From Fibrobacter sp. UWB16 (lineage in GTDB: Bacteria; Fibrobacterota; Fibrobacteria; Fibrobacterales; Fibrobacteraceae), in contig NZ_OCMS01000002.1 of the NCBI RefSeq assembly GCF_900215325.1, positions 124,001-188,000 of the forward strand: 64,000 nt of DNA. Direction: 5' to 3'. Of the stretch, positions 45,055 to 54,498 are shown one piece after another. How positions within the stretch are numbered: the first letter of the stretch is position 1; each line of letters starts with the position of its first letter. The position numbers and the translations under genes were made by a program. The notes beneath the pieces were generated by a model. That model worked only from the letters and a program-made list of their open reading frames with translations. It searched no databases and was not told the origin of the DNA.

Positions 45055-47964
45055 GTGTTCTATAAGTTTTTGGGGATTATTTTTACAGTTTTTGTTTTGT
45101 GGGGGTGCTTTTCGAATTCAGTATCGGAGTCGGAAAGTGTAGTGGATTTGGGGAGCGATAGCCATGCGCGGTTTGCATTTGTAGATGACCGGATGCAACT
45201 TGTGGAGGGCGCAAAGGATACCGTTGTTCTCGGCACAAATAAGAAAGGTGCCAAATTTGATGAAACCCCAGAAATGAGGGTCTTACTTGATTATGATTTT
45301 TGGATGGATGTCCGAGGAGTGACTTGTGGCGACTTTATGTCGGTCTTGGAGTCGTCAACTCTTGTGAAGAATTTGGACTGCGGAAAAGATGATGAACCGA
45401 TTGTCAGTATTACCTTTTTTGATGCTGTCCTCTATGCAAATGAAAAAAGCAAAAATGAGAATCTAGATACCGTTTATGAATATTCGAAAAAGACATTGGA
45501 CAAGGCTGGGCATTGCGTTGGTCTAGAAGGTTTTTCGTTCCATTTGGACAAGGAGGGCTTCAGGCTCCCGACCGAAGCGGAATGGGTTAAGGTGGCATCA
45601 AAGGCCGATGGAAAAAACTTCGTCTTTTCTGAAAGTGTGAAGGAATTTGTCAATGACTTTAAGGGGTTGTTGAATAATTCGATTGTTGAAAATTTCGCTG
45701 GCGCATCGAACACGAACGAAGCGGATGAACGTATTGTTAAGGGCGGTTACGATTATGACTTGTCCTCCATAAACCTTTATTCTAGAAGCGATATTTATGC
45801 GGTCACACCGTCTACACTTGCCGACTATGTTGGATTTCGTTTGGCTCTAGGTGCAATCCCTAATGCGACTTTTTTGGATCAGGGCGGAAAGAAGGTGAAT
45901 TCTCCTGTCAAGAAGGTTGCTTCTGCACTGAATTTGTGGGATTATACAAAGACTTCTAAAGTCAAGCTTGTCTTTAAAAACGAGGCTACAGGCAACCTCA
46001 ATTACATTGATTATACAAAAGAAAATGATGTTGTAGAAATTGAAGATACGATTCCGGCTTATCATCCCGATATTTCCCCGGATGGATCTAAAGTGGCGTT
46101 CTGTACGGGTATTGAAGGTGTCGACCAGACTTCCCGACTTTATGTCCGAAATTTGGATCCGAACGGCTCTGGCCTTGTAAAGCTGGATGTCAAGAGCGCT
46201 GCTATTCCTCGCTGGAGCGTGCTTGTTAATGGCGATACCGTTATTACCTACGTGACTAATGCTGGTGATAATTCAAATGATAAGACTTTCAAAAGTGCAA
46301 GCACTTGGCAAGTGACTTTCATGAATGGAAAGTTCGGAACTCCGATAAAGTTGTTCGACGGTTCGTACCATGGCGGTATCAGTGAAGACGAGTCGCTTGC
46401 TGTGACCGGGTCGAAAGTTCTCCGCGCTCGTGTCCATAAAAAAGAGAAAACCTGGTATAATAAGGAACAGGCGTGCAACGTGTCGCTTGCTAAAGATTAT
46501 AGCAAGCGTACGGCTTTTCTTGATTTTGGTGGTGAAATAGGCGCGGCTTTTGTTGGCGAAACGTACAGAGTCCACGAGTATCTGTTTATTGCGGACAGCT
46601 CTGGAAATCTTGTTCAAAGCGTGAGGGCGCCTGAGGGCTTTGTATTTGACCATTCCGAATGGGCTACGGGGCGTGTGAACCAGAATCTTGTGGCTACTCT
46701 TACAAATGTAGAAGGGGCTCACTCGAAAATAGTTCTTGTCCATTTGGCAGATAGTTCTGTTACAAGTCTTGTTGAAGGCGAAGAATTGTGGCATCCGAGC
46801 CTCTGGATTCAGGGCAAATCGATTGCGCTCTCCAGTAGCTCAAGCTGGGTCTCTAGCAGTTCCCAAAAATCGAGTTCCTCAGCCGAACGCATCGAGAGTT
46901 CTAGCAGCGTGAAATCGAGCTCAAGCAGTGTAGAATCAGGCCGCGTAGAATCAAGCAGCAGCGAAGAGGTTGCTTCGAACTCTTCGAGTTCTCGCGATGA
47001 CGGTAAAAGCTCTAGTTCTCGCAATGGCGACGAAAGTTCTAGCAGTTCTTCGGACAATCTGGTTGAAAATTTTGTGCTGGATGAAGATAGCGCTGGTTTT
47101 TATGTGAAAAACAATGAATTCCAGGAAGCTCATTGGAGTTACAAGATGGAACTCGTCTGGACGTACAATGACCAGGCTGATGTAGCCATTTTGGGATCCT
47201 CGAGAGCGCATCACGGTGTTATCCCATCGTTGTTCAGTGACAAGTTTTTCGTAGTGAATTTTGCCAGTGCGCATGGAAACCTTCACAGTTCCCATTATAT
47301 GGCCATAAATTACATTTTGCCCCACTACAAAAAGTTAAAGTATATCATTGTCGATATCAGTTTTGACAGGCTTTGGCTTACAAAGGAAAACAGCTTCTTT
47401 TATAATAGTAGCCCCAGTATCAAGGGTTACGTTTACGATGCCAATCACGATTTCTGGAAGTCTGGAATCCCTGACGGTTTGCTTGAAATGACACAGGATG
47501 TTCCCAAGGTTTCTTCCTATGCGGCTAATTTGACCGAACGCGGCTATATGCCGTTAAGGGGATGTAGCGAGTGGAGGGGGAGCCCTCGCCCAGAAAAGGA
47601 TAAGAATTGGCTGGATACGGGACGCGTTCGTCTCGAAGAAACAATGGGCTACCTCGCGGACATTGTCGAACTTGCTGCACAAAGGAACATTAAGGTGGTC
47701 GGGGTGGAGTTCCCTCAAAATCCCAATTACAAGAATGTGGATGCTTACGGAAAGTACGGGCTGCGCAACAGCGATGCTCCTGAAATCATTGAACGTTTAA
47801 ATGGGCTAGCCCAGAAATACGGCAATTTCACCTTCTTTGACCAGCATAAAATGGGGGAACATGATTACCTTGAGGGGATGAATTACGATGATGACCATCT
47901 CTGCCGTACCGGGGCAGAGCAAATGACCCATCGCCTGGACTCGCTGTTGAAAACGCTGGAGTGA
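45055..47964 (+). CDS. Chimeric Fibrobacter lipoprotein: FGE-like, propeller, poly-Ser linker, SGNH-like
   Basis: 969 residues. GTG at 45055 with AAAGGAG 5 bases upstream gives FYKFLGIIFTVFVLWGC, a lipoprotein signal peptide. Residues about 75-265 resemble formylglycine-enzyme/SUMF1 domains (DFWMDVRGVTCGDFMSVL, GFRLPTEAEWVKVA, DYVGFRLALG). About 330-580 look like WD40/TolB blades (YHPDISPDGSKVAFC). A poly-Ser linker follows (46826-47060). The C-terminal 300 residues resemble SGNH/DltD-AlgX-type acyl hydrolases (VAILGSSRAHHGVIPSLF, DDHLCRTGAEQMTHRL). The layout matches a Fibrobacter paralogous family (I believe TIGR02171). Function unknown; carbohydrate ester modification is an inference. Confidence 0.85.
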   Translation: MFYKFLGIIFTVFVLWGCFSNSVSESESVVDLGSDSHARFAFVDDRMQLVEGAKDTVVLGTNKKGAKFDETPEMRVLLDYDFWMDVRGVTCGDFMSVLESSTLVKNLDCGKDDEPIVSITFFDAVLYANEKSKNENLDTVYEYSKKTLDKAGHCVGLEGFSFHLDKEGFRLPTEAEWVKVASKADGKNFVFSESVKEFVNDFKGLLNNSIVENFAGASNTNEADERIVKGGYDYDLSSINLYSRSDIYAVTPSTLADYVGFRLALGAIPNATFLDQGGKKVNSPVKKVASALNLWDYTKTSKVKLVFKNEATGNLNYIDYTKENDVVEIEDTIPAYHPDISPDGSKVAFCTGIEGVDQTSRLYVRNLDPNGSGLVKLDVKSAAIPRWSVLVNGDTVITYVTNAGDNSNDKTFKSASTWQVTFMNGKFGTPIKLFDGSYHGGISEDESLAVTGSKVLRARVHKKEKTWYNKEQACNVSLAKDYSKRTAFLDFGGEIGAAFVGETYRVHEYLFIADSSGNLVQSVRAPEGFVFDHSEWATGRVNQNLVATLTNVEGAHSKIVLVHLADSSVTSLVEGEELWHPSLWIQGKSIALSSSSSWVSSSSQKSSSSAERIESSSSVKSSSSSVESGRVESSSSEEVASNSSSSRDDGKSSSSRNGDESSSSSSDNLVENFVLDEDSAGFYVKNNEFQEAHWSYKMELVWTYNDQADVAILGSSRAHHGVIPSLFSDKFFVVNFASAHGNLHSSHYMAINYILPHYKKLKYIIVDISFDRLWLTKENSFFYNSSPSIKGYVYDANHDFWKSGIPDGLLEMTQDVPKVSSYAANLTERGYMPLRGCSEWRGSPRPEKDKNWLDTGRVRLEETMGYLADIVELAAQRNIKVVGVEFPQNPNYKNVDAYGKYGLRNSDAPEIIERLNGLAQKYGNFTFFDQHKMGEHDYLEGMNYDDDHLCRTGAEQMTHRLDSLLKTLE

Positions 47965-48010
47965 CTTTTTACTACATTATAGCGCGTAAAATTTAAAATG
48001 GAGACGCTAT

Positions 48011-49300
48011 ATGTTGCGTATTGGTTTAATTGGCACGGGTACCGTTGGTGGTGGTGTCATTCAGATTCTTGAACAGAAGATTGCCGAATATAAGGAAAAG
48101 CTTGGCGTTGAGTTGGAACTCTCCTGCATTTGCGCTAAGTCCGAAGAAGAAGTGGCCCCGTACAAGGCTAAGGGCTACAAGGTCTCGACCAATGCCGACG
48201 AAATGATTGCTGGCGACGATATCGACGTGCTCGTGGAACTCGCCGGTGGCTACAACATGCCGCGCAAGTGGATCCTCGCAGCTCTCGAAAGCGGTAAGCA
48301 CGTGGTTACGGCTAACAAGGCTCTCCTTGCCAAGTACGGTCACGAAATTTTCCCGCTCGCTGCAAAGAAGGGCTTGCATGTCCTGTTCGAAGCTGCTGTC
48401 GGCGGTGGCATTCCTATCATCCGCAGCGTCCAGGAAGGCTTCGTTGGCTCTACGGTCGAAAGCCTGAGCTGCATCATTAACGGTACTTGCAACTACATCC
48501 TCAGCCGCATGGCTGAAGAAGGTCTCGACTTCGACGTCGTCTTGAAGGACGCCCAGAAGCTCGGCTTTGCAGAAGCTGACCCGACTTTCGATATCGAAGG
48601 TATCGACTCCGCCCACAAGACCGCCCTCCTTGCTAGCCTTTGCAGCGGCAAGCGCGTGGACTTCGAAAAGATTCACGTCACCGGTATTTCCAAGATTACC
48701 GCCCAGGATATCGCATTTGCCAAGGAACTCGGCTGCTGCGTGAAGCTCCTCGGTATCTACCACCGCGACGGCGACCGCGTGGACGCCCGTGTCCATCCGT
48801 GCTTCGTCCCGAACACGAACTTGCTCTCTAACGTGAATGGCGTTATCAACGCTGTTTACCTCAAGTGCGACAATCTCGGCGAAACGGTTCAGACCGGTGC
48901 CGGTGCTGGCCGCCTCCCGACCGCATCTGCAGTCGTGGCCGACCTCGTGTCCCTCGCTCGTTCTACCGACCAGGGCAGCCGCAAGGCACTCCCGATGGGC
49001 TGGTTCAACGTCGAAAACTCTGCAACGCTCGTTCCTATCTCCGAAACTAGCGCCCGCTACTACCTCCGCTTCACGTCCCGTGACGCCTGCGGTGTGCTCG
49101 CTAAGATCACGAAGATTCTTGCAGACAACAACATCTCTATCGAAACGATTATCCAGAAGAACGTGAACGACCCGGGCAAGGTGTCCATCGTCGTCATTAC
49201 GGAAAAGACTCTCGACAGCAAGCTTTCCAAGGCTGTCGATGCAGTGAACTCTCTCTCCGAAATCGTTGAGAAGAGCCAGGTCATCCGCTTCCTCGCTTAA
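48011..49300 (+). CDS. hom: Homoserine dehydrogenase
   Basis: 429 residues. NAD(P) motif GLIGTGTVGGGV (5-16), VVTANKALLAK, the catalytic domain GGGIPIIRSVQEG, INGTCNYILSRM and GFAEADPTFDIEGIDSAHK, and a C-terminal ACT domain (about 345-429, LRFTSRDACGVLAKITKIL) for feedback control. It reduces aspartate semialdehyde to homoserine for threonine and methionine. A GGAG site lies upstream of the ATG. It starts 46 bases after the chimeric lipoprotein gene. Confidence 0.95.
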   Translation: MLRIGLIGTGTVGGGVIQILEQKIAEYKEKLGVELELSCICAKSEEEVAPYKAKGYKVSTNADEMIAGDDIDVLVELAGGYNMPRKWILAALESGKHVVTANKALLAKYGHEIFPLAAKKGLHVLFEAAVGGGIPIIRSVQEGFVGSTVESLSCIINGTCNYILSRMAEEGLDFDVVLKDAQKLGFAEADPTFDIEGIDSAHKTALLASLCSGKRVDFEKIHVTGISKITAQDIAFAKELGCCVKLLGIYHRDGDRVDARVHPCFVPNTNLLSNVNGVINAVYLKCDNLGETVQTGAGAGRLPTASAVVADLVSLARSTDQGSRKALPMGWFNVENSATLVPISETSARYYLRFTSRDACGVLAKITKILADNNISIETIIQKNVNDPGKVSIVVITEKTLDSKLSKAVDAVNSLSEIVEKSQVIRFLA

Positions 49301-49313
49301 TTAAAGGTCGTAT

Positions 49314-50765
49314 ATGATTCGCGCAACTACTTTGGAACGAGTACTTCTGATCCTCTCGGATTTTGCCGCTTTGTCGATTTGTTTCGCCTTGGCGTTTTGG
49401 GTTCAGTTCCATAGTGGCTGGATTGTAGATAAGTTTGACCCGAGCAAGACGTTCGAAAGCTATTGGCAGTACGGACTTGTCTTGAATATCGGGTGGCTTA
49501 CTCTATTTACCTTTGCCGGATTGTATCGCTCCTGGTTGTTGCTTTCAAGAACGCACCAAGTCTTGCGCGTCCTCAGGGCCGTTGTCATTGGTGTGGTCTT
49601 GGTGATTGTCTGTCTTTTCGGTGCTGAATTCATGGGGAAAGTCTTCACGAACCAACCGCTCAGCGAAGGCTATCTCTATGGATCTCGGTTCCCGTGGATA
49701 TTTATATATGGCGGTTTAGCCATTTTGCTTGTCGGCTTTTTCCGTATGCTCATCTATATCTTCTTGCGGGCTTTGCTCCGTTTGGGATATGGTGCGAACA
49801 ACATCCTTGTGCTTGGCGCTACGGAAGCGGGCCGAAAGATTGCAGAAGATTTGGCAAAGACTCCAGCCCGTGGTCAGCGTGTTGTTGGCTTTGTCGATGA
49901 ACGTTTCCAGGTGTTGCCGAAGACGTTTGCAAATGTTCCTATTCTCGGAAAGTATTCCGATTTGCCGGCTCTTGTCAAGAAGTACAAGGTCAGCGGCATT
50001 ATCATTGCGCACGAAAGTACCTCTCCGCAAGAGATTATGCGTGTGCTCGTCTGGATTTGCGAACTCCCGCTCCACATTTATATTGTTCCTGAACTGTATA
50101 GCGTTGTGAATGGACGCTTCAAGGCTAACCTTGTTTACGGCTTTGAATTGCAGGAACTTTTTGCGTTTACGATGCCGCCTTGGCAGGTGCGTGTCAAGCG
50201 CATTATCGATATTGCTTTTGGCTTGTTCCTCGGGCTTTTGTCGCTTCCGGTTTGCTTGTTTGCAGCCATTGCGATTAAGCTAGATGACCATGGCCCTGTT
50301 TTTTATTCGCAGGAACGCATTGGCCTTTATGGCAAGCCGTTTACGGTCTACAAGTTCCGCACGATGCGTACCGATGCCGAAAAGTTCGGTGCCCAGTGGG
50401 CCACCAAGAAGGACCCGCGCATTACGCGAATTGGACGCTTCTTGCGCAAGACCCGCATTGATGAACTTCCGCAGATTCTTTGTGTTTTGAAAGGTGACAT
50501 GAGCATGGTGGGTCCGCGTCCGGAACGCGCTGTGTTTATCGGCAAGCTCCGTGAACAGATTCCGTTCTACATCAGCCGCCTCAAGATGAAACCGGGCCTC
50601 ACTGGCTGGGCTCAGGTTTGCCACCACTATGATACGAGCATCGAAGATGTGCAGATCAAGCTCCAGTACGATATGTATTACTACGAGAATATGAGCTTGC
50701 TTTTGGACTTCCAGATTCTTGTACGAACAGTTTACGTTGTTTTAACCGGAAAAGGCGCACAGTAA
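49314..50765 (+). CDS. Exopolysaccharide polyprenyl glycosylphosphotransferase
   Basis: 483 residues. Four N-terminal membrane helices (about 10-140), a CoA-binding-like Rossmann domain (about 160-260, NNILVLGATEAGRKIAEDLA), a fifth helix, then the sugar transferase domain (YKFRTMRTDAE, RIDELPQILCVLKGDMSMV, GPRPERAVF, GWAQVCHHYDTS). WbaP/WcaJ-like; it loads the first sugar phosphate on undecaprenyl phosphate. It follows hom by 13 bases and overlaps nadC by one base (TAATG), an operon of mixed functions. Confidence 0.93.
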   Translation: MIRATTLERVLLILSDFAALSICFALAFWVQFHSGWIVDKFDPSKTFESYWQYGLVLNIGWLTLFTFAGLYRSWLLLSRTHQVLRVLRAVVIGVVLVIVCLFGAEFMGKVFTNQPLSEGYLYGSRFPWIFIYGGLAILLVGFFRMLIYIFLRALLRLGYGANNILVLGATEAGRKIAEDLAKTPARGQRVVGFVDERFQVLPKTFANVPILGKYSDLPALVKKYKVSGIIIAHESTSPQEIMRVLVWICELPLHIYIVPELYSVVNGRFKANLVYGFELQELFAFTMPPWQVRVKRIIDIAFGLFLGLLSLPVCLFAAIAIKLDDHGPVFYSQERIGLYGKPFTVYKFRTMRTDAEKFGAQWATKKDPRITRIGRFLRKTRIDELPQILCVLKGDMSMVGPRPERAVFIGKLREQIPFYISRLKMKPGLTGWAQVCHHYDTSIEDVQIKLQYDMYYYENMSLLLDFQILVRTVYVVLTGKGAQ

Positions 50766-51628
50766 TGTACGGCGATAATTCTACTCCAGTATTCCCAACC
50801 GAAGATGCTTTGACCATGATCCGCCTCGCTTTGGCGGAAGACGTTCGCACGGGTGACGTGACCAGTGAATGGACCATCCCCGCGGACCAGAAACAGCATG
50901 CCCGTCTCATCGCTAAAGAAGATGGCGTGCTCGCCGGCCTCCCGATTATTGAACTCGTGTTCCAGGAACTCAAGGCAAACGCCAAGGTGACGCTCCACAA
51001 GAAAGATGGTGACGTCGTGAAGAAGGGCGACCTGATTGCCGAACTCGATGGAACAACGCACGAACTTTTGACAGGCGAACGCACGCTCCTGAACTTCATC
51101 CAGCAGCTCTCCGGTGTGGCAACCGTGGCTCACACGTTCCAGGAAGCCTTGAAGGGCGGTAAGACCAAGGTTCTCGACACCCGCAAGACGATTCCGGGTT
51201 TCCGCACGTTGCAGAAGTACGCCGTTCGCGTCGGTGGCGGTTCCAACCACCGCATGGGCCTCTTTGACATGGTGCTTGTGAAGGACAACCACATTGCAGC
51301 CGCCGGTGGCGTGCTCGAAGCTCTTGAAGTCGTCAAGAAGAACAACAAGCAGGGCTTGATGGTCGAAATGGAAGTCGAAAACTTCGACCAGCTCCGCGCT
51401 CTTCTCAACAAGGGCGTTGACGTCATCATGCTCGACAACATGAGCAACGAAATGATGGCTGAAGCCTTGAAGATTATCAAGGAAAGCGGCGACAAGTGCC
51501 TCGTGGAAGGTTCTGGCAACATGACGCTCGAACGTGCGAAGCAGATTGCAACGCTCGGTCTCGACTTCATCTCTGTCGGTGCCCTCACGCACAGCGTCAA
51601 GGCCCTCGACATCTCGATGCGAATTTAA
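50765..51628 (+). CDS. nadC: Nicotinate-nucleotide pyrophosphorylase (carboxylating)
   Basis: 287 residues. EDVRTGDVTSE, the GERTLLNFIQQLSGVAT segment, DTRKTIPGFRTLQKYAV and GGGSNHRMGLFDMVLVKDNH are the NadC signature motifs. It turns quinolinate and PRPP into nicotinate mononucleotide in NAD synthesis. ATG at 50765 shares a base with the upstream stop. Confidence 0.95.
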   Translation: MYGDNSTPVFPTEDALTMIRLALAEDVRTGDVTSEWTIPADQKQHARLIAKEDGVLAGLPIIELVFQELKANAKVTLHKKDGDVVKKGDLIAELDGTTHELLTGERTLLNFIQQLSGVATVAHTFQEALKGGKTKVLDTRKTIPGFRTLQKYAVRVGGGSNHRMGLFDMVLVKDNHIAAAGGVLEALEVVKKNNKQGLMVEMEVENFDQLRALLNKGVDVIMLDNMSNEMMAEALKIIKESGDKCLVEGSGNMTLERAKQIATLGLDFISVGALTHSVKALDISMRI

Positions 51629-51667
51629 TTCGAATTTGTTATGGCGGGCGTTGCCCCGCCATCTAGC

Positions 51668-51742
51668 TGTCATGCCCGATGCTGAATTGTCATGCCCGCC
51701 GGAGCCTGTGCTGAGCGCAGTCGAAGTAAGCGGGCATCTCCT
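51668..51742. repeat. Intergenic repeat, TGTCATGCC-type pair
   Basis: A lone TGTCATGCCCG head, then a full unit TGTCATGCCCGCC...GCGGGCATCTCC enclosing CTGTGCTGAGCGCAGTCGAA. It closely matches the unit at 60080. Confidence 0.65.
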
Positions 51743-51796
51743 TTATTATTCTCCTTTACTATATTTCCACTATACTGACGCTTTATGGGAGTTTTT

Positions 51797-52732
51797 ATGC
51801 GTTGTTTAGTTACTGGTGGTGCTGGATTCTTAGGAAGTCACCTTTGCGAAAGACTTTTGAATGACGGTCACGAAGTCATTTGCCTGGACAATTACTTCAC
51901 AGGCCGTATGGCTAACGTAGCCCACCTGCGCGACAACCGCAACTTTGAACTCATCCGTCACGATGTGACTGAACCGATTCTTTTGGAAGTGGACCGCATT
52001 TTCAACTTGGCCTGCCCGGCAAGCCCGATCCATTACCAGTTCAATCCGGTAAAGACCATCAAGACAAGCGTCATGGGCGCAATCAACATGCTCGGCCTTG
52101 CCAAGCGCGTGAAAGCCCGCATCTTGCAGGCTTCTACAAGTGAAGTCTACGGCGACCCGGCTGTGCATCCGCAGACCGAAGACTACTGGGGAAACGTGAA
52201 CCCCATTGGCATCCGCAGCTGCTATGACGAAGGCAAGCGCGTCGCCGAAACGCTCTTCATGGATTACCACCGCCAGAACAAGGTCGACATCCGCATTGTC
52301 CGCATTTTCAATACATACGGCCCGCGCATGCTCCCGAACGACGGCCGCGTTGTTTCGAACTTCATTGTCCAGGCGCTCAATGGCGAAGACATTACCATTT
52401 ACGGTGATGGTAGCCAGACGCGTAGCTTCTGCTATGTGGATGACCTCATCGAAGGTTTTGTCCGCATGATGAACCAGGACAAGATTATCGGACCGGTGAA
52501 CATCGGCAATCCTGGCGAATTCACGATGCTCGAACTTGCAAAGGAAGTTCTTGAACTCACGGGTTCCAAAAGCAAGATTGTCTACAAGCCGCTACCGGGT
52601 GACGATCCGAAGATGCGCCGTCCGGACATCACGCTTGCCAAGAGCGCTCTCAAGTGGGAACCGACCATCCCGCTCCGCCAGGGCCTCGAAAAGACAATCG
52701 TCTACTTCGATAACTTGCTCAAGTCGAAGTAA
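51797..52732 (+). CDS. uxs: UDP-glucuronate decarboxylase (UDP-xylose synthase)
   Basis: 311 residues. [16 protein letters not shown] at the N-terminus, [33 protein letters not shown], catalytic SCYDEGKR (Tyr-x3-Lys) and FNTYGPRM are all hallmarks of UXS. It makes UDP-xylose from UDP-glucuronate for surface glycans. I chose ATG 51797 because GGGAG lies 5 bases upstream; ATG 51785 would add four residues. A TATATTTC element lies about 20 bases further up. Confidence 0.93.
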   Translation: MRCLVTGGAGFLGSHLCERLLNDGHEVICLDNYFTGRMANVAHLRDNRNFELIRHDVTEPILLEVDRIFNLACPASPIHYQFNPVKTIKTSVMGAINMLGLAKRVKARILQASTSEVYGDPAVHPQTEDYWGNVNPIGIRSCYDEGKRVAETLFMDYHRQNKVDIRIVRIFNTYGPRMLPNDGRVVSNFIVQALNGEDITIYGDGSQTRSFCYVDDLIEGFVRMMNQDKIIGPVNIGNPGEFTMLELAKEVLELTGSKSKIVYKPLPGDDPKMRRPDITLAKSALKWEPTIPLRQGLEKTIVYFDNLLKSK

Positions 52733-52770
52733 CCATTTATCTTAAATATTTGTCGTTCATTCTCTAGTTT

Positions 52771-52806
52771 AGGGGAGTCGTCGAGACTCCTCTTTAAATT
52801 TTTTGA
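52771..52806 (+). terminator. Terminator after the UDP-xylose synthase gene
   Basis: AGGGGAGTC / GACTCCTCT (one G-U pair) with a 5-base loop, then TTTAAATTTTTT. Confidence 0.75.
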
Positions 52807-52841
52807 CAAAGTTTTAGTTTTTGCGAAAAAGAGAGAGTGAT

Positions 52842-54323
52842 ATGTTTCGCAAACTGTTGTCATCGCTGTTATTTTTGTCTGTAGCCGCTTGGAGCGCACC
52901 CTTGTTTTCCGACCAAACGCTTCCTGAAGATTCTATCAATGTCGAATATTTTATAACCAATACGACGTTTGAAGATACCCTTGAAATCGATGCTTTGAAC
53001 AATCCCACGGAGCTTTCTCCGTTTATTGTTTTAGGTGAAATTTTCGGATTTAACGGGTTTATCTGGGCGTGGGACCGTTACGTTCTCGATAAGGATTATG
53101 CGCGCACCGGGCCTAGCTATTGGAAGCGCAATTTCAAGGAAGGTTGGGAATGGGATCACAATCATTGGGCGATTAATTTTTACGGGCATCCTTATCAGGG
53201 CTCTGTTTATTACAACCTTGCGCGTGGTGCAGGTTATGGATTTTACGCAAGCCTCCTGTTTTCTGCCATCGGAAGCTACACGTGGGAAATGTTTGCCGAG
53301 ACGGAATACCCTGCGCCGAATGACCTTATTGCGACATCTATCGGCGGTGCCGTTTATGGCGAAGTTTTGTACAGACTTTCAAGAAAATTCTATGGTGTAG
53401 ATGAATCATCTTGGTATAATCAAGTGGGGGCTTTTGGAATTTCTCATGCCGCTTATTTGCAAAGAAAGGTATTTGGCAATCGCGACGGCATCACAGGGAA
53501 TACTCCGATGGACCTGTCTATTTTCTTGGGAACTGGCTCGCACTTTGGAAACATTTATCGCTACGGTGGCCGCAATGAAGATGACTTGGACCAGCGCTGG
53601 GACGATAAGCATGTCATGTACGGTGCCGAAATTGAATACGGCAAGCCGTTCCGGAAGGTTAAGCGTCCTTTTGATTACTTTACTTTGTTTACTCGTGGCG
53701 AAGTTGGCCCCGATGGAACGCTGTTTCAGCTTGACGTGACGGGCAAACTCATGAACGCCGGTGTTCATGGCCGTGGGCATTGGGTGGACTTTGCGACGTA
53801 TCTCGACTATTGCACATTCTATGGCGACTTTGCGACGGTCGGTACAATTTCTATCGGTACAGGCATCGATTTCTCGCTTTGGCTTTTACCCTCGTTGCGG
53901 TTCCGCATGTACCACCAGATTTATTTCATATTGCTCGGTACGACGGACATGGGCTACGATGATCTAATTCGTGAAGTCCATCCGGATTATGAATCGAACA
54001 TGGACAATTACCAGTACAATATGGGTGCAAAGTATGTTTTGGGTATTGAAGTTCTGATAGGCAAGAAGTTCCGGATTAAGAACAAGACGATTGTCGATGC
54101 GCTGCACACGATTCCGGGCTCGCTCCCGCACTATGGCGCCGATGGCTGGGACATGTTGCTGATGAACCACGCTTCTATGGAATACGATTTGACGGATAAA
54201 ATTGCTATGGGCGGGCGCTTGGATGCTTATGCCAAAATTGCCGCCTATTCCTCCGAATTCTTTGAACCCATGAGCCGTGGCGTCTTCGCGTACACCCTGT
54301 ACTTCAGCTATAAACTATTCTAA
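52842..54323 (+). CDS. DUF3943-type outer-membrane protein
   Basis: 493 residues from ATG 52842 (GAGAGAG upstream); an earlier in-frame start would add a charged segment before the signal peptide MFRKLLSSLLFLSVAAWSA. Residues about 85-200 match the DUF3943 pattern (HNHWAINFYGHPYQGSVYY, YTWEMFAETEYPAPNDLI, TSIGGAVYGEVLYR). The C-terminal part alternates aromatic strands and ends SYKLF, like an outer-membrane barrel. No function is established for the family. Confidence 0.85.
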   Translation: MFRKLLSSLLFLSVAAWSAPLFSDQTLPEDSINVEYFITNTTFEDTLEIDALNNPTELSPFIVLGEIFGFNGFIWAWDRYVLDKDYARTGPSYWKRNFKEGWEWDHNHWAINFYGHPYQGSVYYNLARGAGYGFYASLLFSAIGSYTWEMFAETEYPAPNDLIATSIGGAVYGEVLYRLSRKFYGVDESSWYNQVGAFGISHAAYLQRKVFGNRDGITGNTPMDLSIFLGTGSHFGNIYRYGGRNEDDLDQRWDDKHVMYGAEIEYGKPFRKVKRPFDYFTLFTRGEVGPDGTLFQLDVTGKLMNAGVHGRGHWVDFATYLDYCTFYGDFATVGTISIGTGIDFSLWLLPSLRFRMYHQIYFILLGTTDMGYDDLIREVHPDYESNMDNYQYNMGAKYVLGIEVLIGKKFRIKNKTIVDALHTIPGSLPHYGADGWDMLLMNHASMEYDLTDKIAMGGRLDAYAKIAAYSSEFFEPMSRGVFAYTLYFSYKLF

Positions 54324-54337
54324 AAATCTAGCCTTGT

Positions 54338-54430
54338 TGTCATTCCGGCCTCCGAGCTCTTTGACCACTTAGAGCTTCAGCTCTTATGTGGTCATGATCC
54401 GCGAATGGGGACGGGGCGGAATCGCCATCT
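54338..54430. repeat. TGTCATTCC repeat interrupted by a second palindrome
   Basis: The halves TGTCATTCCGGCCTCCGAG and GGGGCGGAATCGCC of one unit are separated by a foreign stretch holding TGACCACTTAGAGCT / AGCTCTTATGTGGTCA (54362-54394), so one repeat appears inserted in another. It starts 14 bases after the upstream stop. Confidence 0.65.
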
Positions 54431-54460
54431 TGTATTAGAACATACTTCCATTTTCATTAA

Positions 54461-54489
54461 TTGACGTTTTCTCAACTTTTTTCTATGAT
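54461..54489 (+). promoter_or_regulatory. Sigma70-like promoter of the AraC-family gene
   Basis: TTGACG (54461-54466), 17-base spacer, TATGAT (54484-54489). The expected transcription start is within a few bases of the ATG at 54499, so the mRNA is probably leaderless. Confidence 0.55.
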
Positions 54490-54498
54490 GTTTATATA

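Noticed and set aside
46826-47060. Poly-serine tract as a frame error or simple-sequence artefact
   Set aside because: Codons are mixed (TCT, AGC, TCG, AGT), the frame is open on both sides, and Ser linkers are typical of Fibrobacter surface proteins.
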